Origin: Streptomycetaceae bacterium
Lineage (GTDB): Bacteria; Actinomycetota; Actinomycetes; Nanopelagicales; Nanopelagicaceae
Assembly (NCBI GenBank): GCA_027486075.1
Contig: JAIXPU010000017.1
Location: 1 to 8,612, forward strand
Direction of reading: 5' to 3'
Length of the DNA: 8,612 nucleotides
In this document: in pieces, positions 5,918-8,612 of the stretch
How positions within the stretch are numbered: position 1 is the stretch's first letter
Layout of the letters: each line of letters opens with the position of its first letter
Notes under the pieces: generated by a model
What the model was told of the DNA's origin: nothing
Seen by the model: the letters and a program-made list of their open reading frames with translations, nothing else
Database searches by the model: none
Program-made: the position numbers and the translations under genes

Positions 5918-7098
5918 TACTTGAAACGTAGATTCTTCATATACGACTCGTAGTTACGACGAACCTCTTGAACAGAGTCTCCACCAAACTTCTCTAGTAC
6001 AGCTTCTGCAAGCACAAGTGCTGCCATCGCCTCAGCAACCACACCTGATGCTGGCACTGCGCAGACATCAGAGCGTTGATTAATTGCTTTTGCCGCTTCG
6101 CCCGTCTTCACATCAATGGTGTCTAACGCTTTAGGAACGGTGGAGATAGGTTTCATCGCAATCGAAACACGCAAAATTTCGCCATTCGACATGCCGCCTT
6201 CGGTGCCGCCCGCGCGATCGGTGCGTCGCTGTATCGCACCATCCTTGCCACGCTCTATCTCATCATGTGCAATAGAGCCTCTTCGGGTTGCAGTTCTGAA
6301 GCCATCTCCAATTTCGACGCCCTTGATCGCCTGAATTCCCATCATCGCTGCAGCTAACCGTGCATCTAATCTGCGATCCCAGTGAACATGTGAACCTAGA
6401 CCTGGAGGCAAGTTGTAAGCCAAAATTTCGCAGACGCCTCCCAAAGTATCTCCATCTGAGTGAGCTGACTCAATCTCGGCAATCATCGCAGCACTTGTCT
6501 TCTCATCTGCGCACCTGACTGGATCGGCATCGATACGTGCCATATCGCCAGCTTGAGGAAGTTGGTAACCATCAGGAATTCGAGCGCTTCCAATCGATAC
6601 AACGTGGCTCAAAATTGTGATGCCCACTGACTGCTCAAGAAAGTTACGAGCAATCGCTCCCAACGCGACTCTTGCTGCAGTCTCGCGCGCACTGGCTCGC
6701 TCCAAGATAGGTCGCGCATCATCAAAGTCATACTTCTGCATTCCAACCAAATCGGCGTGACCAGGTCTTGGTCGTGTAAGTGGCGCATTGCGAGCAAGAT
6801 TTGCAATCTCATCTTCAGGAACGGGATCGGCCGACATGACCTTCTCCCACTTTGGCCACTCGCTATTGCCAACTTGAATAGAAATCGGACCACCTTGTGA
6901 AAGACCAAGACGGATTCCGCCAAGGATGGTGACCTTATCTGCTTCGAAATTCTGTCTTGCTCCACGTCCAACTCCGAGGCGGCGCCTAGAGAGGTGGAAA
7001 TCAATATCTTCGGTTGAAATCTTGATGTGGGCTGGTAGGCCTTCGACTATCGCCGATAGGGCTTGACCATGGGATTCGCCTGCTGTTATCCAACGCAT
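5917..7098 (-). CDS. aroC: Chorismate synthase (AroC)
   Basis: Uses reduced FMN to eliminate phosphate from EPSP and make chorismate, the branch point for aromatic amino acids and folate. With the start set at the ATG at 7098 the protein has 393 residues and begins MRWITAGESHG, the normal family N-terminus. An in-frame TTG at 7128 would add ten residues with no family counterpart and is not preferred. Signatures are GESHG (7-11, H10), GRGAR (44-48), RPGHAD (111-116, H114), ERASARET (133-140), a GGTEGGMSNG block and QRSDVCAVPA near the C-terminus. There is no convincing Shine-Dalgarno before this start (AGG only 3 nt away), so a weak site or leaderless initiation is possible. A 60-bp gap separates it from the upstream peptidase gene. 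Confidence 0.97.
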   Translation of the reverse strand: MRWITAGESHGQALSAIVEGLPAHIKISTEDIDFHLSRRRLGVGRGARQNFEADKVTILGGIRLGLSQGGPISIQVGNSEWPKWEKVMSADPVPEDEIANLARNAPLTRPRPGHADLVGMQKYDFDDARPILERASARETAARVALGAIARNFLEQSVGITILSHVVSIGSARIPDGYQLPQAGDMARIDADPVRCADEKTSAAMIAEIESAHSDGDTLGGVCEILAYNLPPGLGSHVHWDRRLDARLAAAMMGIQAIKGVEIGDGFRTATRRGSIAHDEIERGKDGAIQRRTDRAGGTEGGMSNGEILRVSIAMKPISTVPKALDTIDVKTGEAAKAINQRSDVCAVPASGVVAEAMAALVLAEAVLEKFGGDSVQEVRRNYESYMKNLRFK

Positions 7099-7158
7099 GT
7101 GCCTATTGTGGCAGATGGCTTTTAACAAAGCAGACCTATTTACGCCCTCACATAGAAA

Positions 7159-7536
7159 TTAAGTGAAAATCGATAGGAGATATCCCCCACTGATCGCAGG
7201 AGCCAGTGGAATTGCGATTTTGAGAGTAGCGCCTCGAACAATATAGATGAGCATCAGAGCGATGGCGCAGAGAAGAAAGTTGAAGGCGTAGTCACTGAAT
7301 AAATCGCGTGGAAGAACAAAAACCAAAATTGCACAAAATAGCTTGATATCTCCACCCCCAATCCTGAGATACCTCCAAGCTAAGCCGCTCGCAGGAATGA
7401 GAAATAGAAGTATGGAGAAGTTATTGGGCGCCGCACCGAGGACTAAGTCAAGAACCACTACTAGCGCTACCGCAATGTTTGGTATGCGATGAAATTTGAG
7501 ATCAAAGATTGCAATTGCAATCAGAAGGCCAACCAC
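7159..7536 (-). CDS. Small A24-family prepilin peptidase (aspartic, membrane)
   Basis: Predicted integral membrane aspartic protease that trims leader peptides of type IV pilin-like proteins, of the short type without the methyltransferase domain (as in TadV/CpaA). The two catalytic aspartates are visible: D12 in FDLKFHRIPN and D63 in GGGDIK. The C-terminal PLAPAISGGYLL matches the family's P-x-A-P helix. Hydrophobic segments fall at about 2-11, 19-36, 40-54, 65-77, 83-100 and 106-123. At 125 residues it is short, with only 11 residues before the first aspartate. A stop codon lies six codons upstream in frame, so the GTG at 7536 is practically the only start. It lies between aroE and aroC, as in other actinobacteria, but no pilin gene is in view. 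Substrate unknown. Confidence 0.85.
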   Translation of the reverse strand: MVGLLIAIAIFDLKFHRIPNIAVALVVVLDLVLGAAPNNFSILLFLIPASGLAWRYLRIGGGDIKLFCAILVFVLPRDLFSDYAFNFLLCAIALMLIYIVRGATLKIAIPLAPAISGGYLLSIFT

Positions 7537-7547
7537 TCGAGGAAAGT

Positions 7548-7567
7548 ACCTCTAGCACTACAGAGGT
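7548..7567 (-). other. Inverted repeat between aroE and the peptidase gene
   Basis: ACCTCT and AGAGGT form a 6-bp stem around an 8-nt loop in the 51-bp gap after aroE. The 3' arm in the transcript (AGAGGT) is also the only Shine-Dalgarno-like sequence before the GTG of the peptidase gene, about 11 nt away, so folding could hide it. No U-tract follows, so it does not look like a proper terminator. Stem and position are read directly; a role is only possible. Confidence 0.35.
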
Positions 7568-7587
7568 CCAGAAACACCTGTGGATAT

Positions 7588-8394
7588 CTAGAGCGCTGTC
7601 GCTAACTTCTCTCTCAGATTTGACGCTAACTTCTCGGTATCGAAGTTCTTCTCTGTGACGATTCGAAGCTGCTCAATCCCCTGATAGAGAAGCAGTTCAA
7701 CTCCTGAAATCACGGGGGCGCCTAAGTTCTTCCACTTCTTGGCCAAAACTGTCGGCCAGGGCTTGTAGATCACATCAAAGAGAAGGCATGAGATATCACC
7801 TTCTATTCCCTCAGCAAGAAGATCAGCCGCCCCTGCTGGAGTTGTGTTCACAACCAATGAGAAAGGTTCAAGCGATAAGGCGTTACTCCAGATGACATAA
7901 GAAAACTTTGATTGGGAGACGATTCGTTCAAATGATTCTTCGCGCGTACTGGTGCGCCCTAGCACGGTGATTGAATCCGCAATCCCATCGAGAGATGCTG
8001 CGATAGCTCGAGCAGTTCCACCTGCACCAAGAATCAAAACCGACGAAAAATCTGTGAAGTCGCGATGGGCAAGGGCCTGTAGGAAACCTGCTCCATCGGT
8101 TGATGTTGCGCTCCACGATCCATCGCGTTTGACCAACGTGTTAGCTGATTGCGATTTGAGAGCCAATTCGCTGGTGGCGAAACCTAGTTGAAGAACTTCT
8201 TCTTTGAGTGGCATCGTGAGCGAGAGGTAATCGAATTCAGATCCGCGCTTGGTAATGAACTCCTTCAGTTGTCCTGCACCTACCTCAACTCGCTCATAAC
8301 TACCTTCAATCTCAAGGTTTGCGAAAGCTGCGCGATGCAAGACAGGAGATAAAGAATGTTCAATCGGTGAACCGAGAACTGCTCCGCGAATCAT
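7588..8394 (-). CDS. aroE: Shikimate dehydrogenase (AroE)
   Basis: NADPH-dependent reduction of 3-dehydroshikimate to shikimate, the fourth pathway step. The 268-residue protein has the substrate domain first: GSPIEHSLSPVLH (8-20), then SLTMPLKEEV (58-67) with the catalytic lysine K64, N85 in NTLV, and D100 in STDGAGF. The Rossmann nucleotide loop ILGAGGTARA is at 121-130, followed by NTTPAG (183-188) and GVELLLYQG with Q238. The usual NTD is STD here, but the catalytic Asp is kept. The ATG at 8394 has GGAG 6 nt upstream and overlaps the mltG stop (ATGA). An alternative ATG four bases earlier is in the mltG frame's neighbourhood but in another frame, so it is not used. A quinate dehydrogenase role cannot be ruled out, but the aro context favours AroE. 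Confidence 0.96.
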   Translation of the reverse strand: MIRGAVLGSPIEHSLSPVLHRAAFANLEIEGSYERVEVGAGQLKEFITKRGSEFDYLSLTMPLKEEVLQLGFATSELALKSQSANTLVKRDGSWSATSTDGAGFLQALAHRDFTDFSSVLILGAGGTARAIAASLDGIADSITVLGRTSTREESFERIVSQSKFSYVIWSNALSLEPFSLVVNTTPAGAADLLAEGIEGDISCLLFDVIYKPWPTVLAKKWKNLGAPVISGVELLLYQGIEQLRIVTEKNFDTEKLASNLREKLATAL

Positions 8395-8612
8395 TCATTA
8401 CTCCTAAATAGCCCGTTCCTTAGATTCTTCTTGTACTCACTCTTCCAAATATTGAATTGCTCTAGATTATCTGTAAATCGCGTATCGGAAGGGGCAACTG
8501 TGATGAAATAGAGCCAATTTCCAGGTTCTGGATTAAGAGTTGCATTCATAGCTTGGCGGCCTGGGCTGTTAATCGGTCCGGGCGGTAGGCCGTACTTTCG
8601 ATAGGTGTTGTA
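8391..8612 (-). CDS. mltG: Endolytic murein transglycosylase MltG, C-terminal fragment
   Basis: MltG (YceG-like) is a membrane-anchored enzyme that cleaves nascent glycan strands and sets their length. Only the last 73 residues are inside the window; the frame is open at the right edge. They start YNTYRKYGLPPGPINSPG and include the downstream RQAMNATLNPEP and WLYFITVAPSDTRF, all typical of the C-terminal part of the YceG domain. The catalytic glutamate and the N-terminal membrane anchor would be beyond the window. The TGA stop at 8393-8391 overlaps the aroE start. mltG directly before aroE is a common arrangement in actinobacteria, often next to ruvX-type genes further upstream, which cannot be seen here. 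Confidence 0.93.
   Translation of the reverse strand, partial: YNTYRKYGLPPGPINSPGRQAMNATLNPEPGNWLYFITVAPSDTRFTDNLEQFNIWKSEYKKNLRNGLFRSNE

Noticed and set aside
6609..7004. A 131-codon minus-strand frame inside aroC
   Set aside because: It is out of frame within chorismate synthase, and the aroC frame carries all the conserved motifs.
7099..7128. Ten-residue N-terminal extension of AroC from a TTG
   Set aside because: The family begins at MRWxTAGESHG; the extension has no counterpart and no good ribosome site.
7548..7567. Rho-independent terminator after aroE
   Set aside because: The stem is only 6 bp, the loop is long and no run of T follows in the transcript direction.

Overview
The window is an ordinary core-genome stretch of an actinobacterium. 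The gene order mltG-aroE-A24 peptidase-aroC-aroK-aroB-aroQ-efp-nusB-bldD-pyrR-pyrB-pyrC is the classic high-GC Gram-positive layout; as recalled, it is nearly the same in Streptomyces and Mycobacterium. A BldD orthologue and an EF-P with the PGKGP loop confirm the phylum. Base composition is only around half G+C by eye. Genes are very tightly packed, and the pepQ-type peptidase that many relatives carry between aroQ and efp is absent. This suggests a small-genome, possibly planktonic actinobacterium (for example Nanopelagicales/acI-like); that placement is inference.

Layout, right to left because twelve of the thirteen genes are on the minus strand. (1) 8612-7588: the C-terminal end of mltG (peptidoglycan lytic transglycosylase, cut by the window edge) runs by an ATGA overlap into aroE. 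(2) 7536-7159: a small membrane A24 prepilin peptidase with short gaps on both sides. (3) 7098-3922: aroC, aroK, aroB and aroQ overlap end to start; with aroE they supply five of the seven shikimate pathway steps, from DAHP cyclisation to chorismate, lacking only DAHP synthase and EPSP synthase. (4) 3847-2865: efp and nusB, a translation/transcription factor pair with a weak candidate promoter of their own. (5) 2371-2868, the only plus-strand gene: bldD, which converges on nusB with overlapping stop codons and diverges from pyrR. (6) 2244-1: pyrR, pyrB and pyrC (cut by the left edge), the start of the pyrimidine operon.

The clearest regulatory signal is in the 126-bp space between pyrR and bldD. 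It holds an extended -10 promoter for the pyr operon and, in a leader of roughly 45 nt, a perfect 6-bp hairpin with a CUGCGA hexaloop. That matches the PyrR-binding-loop consensus and sits one base before the pyrR Shine-Dalgarno sequence, so UMP-loaded PyrR probably blocks its own translation. The BldD protein keeps the RxD-x8-RxxD cyclic-di-GMP signature. I see no undescribed multi-gene system, RNA gene, mobile element, CRISPR array or gene-free stretch over 300 bases.
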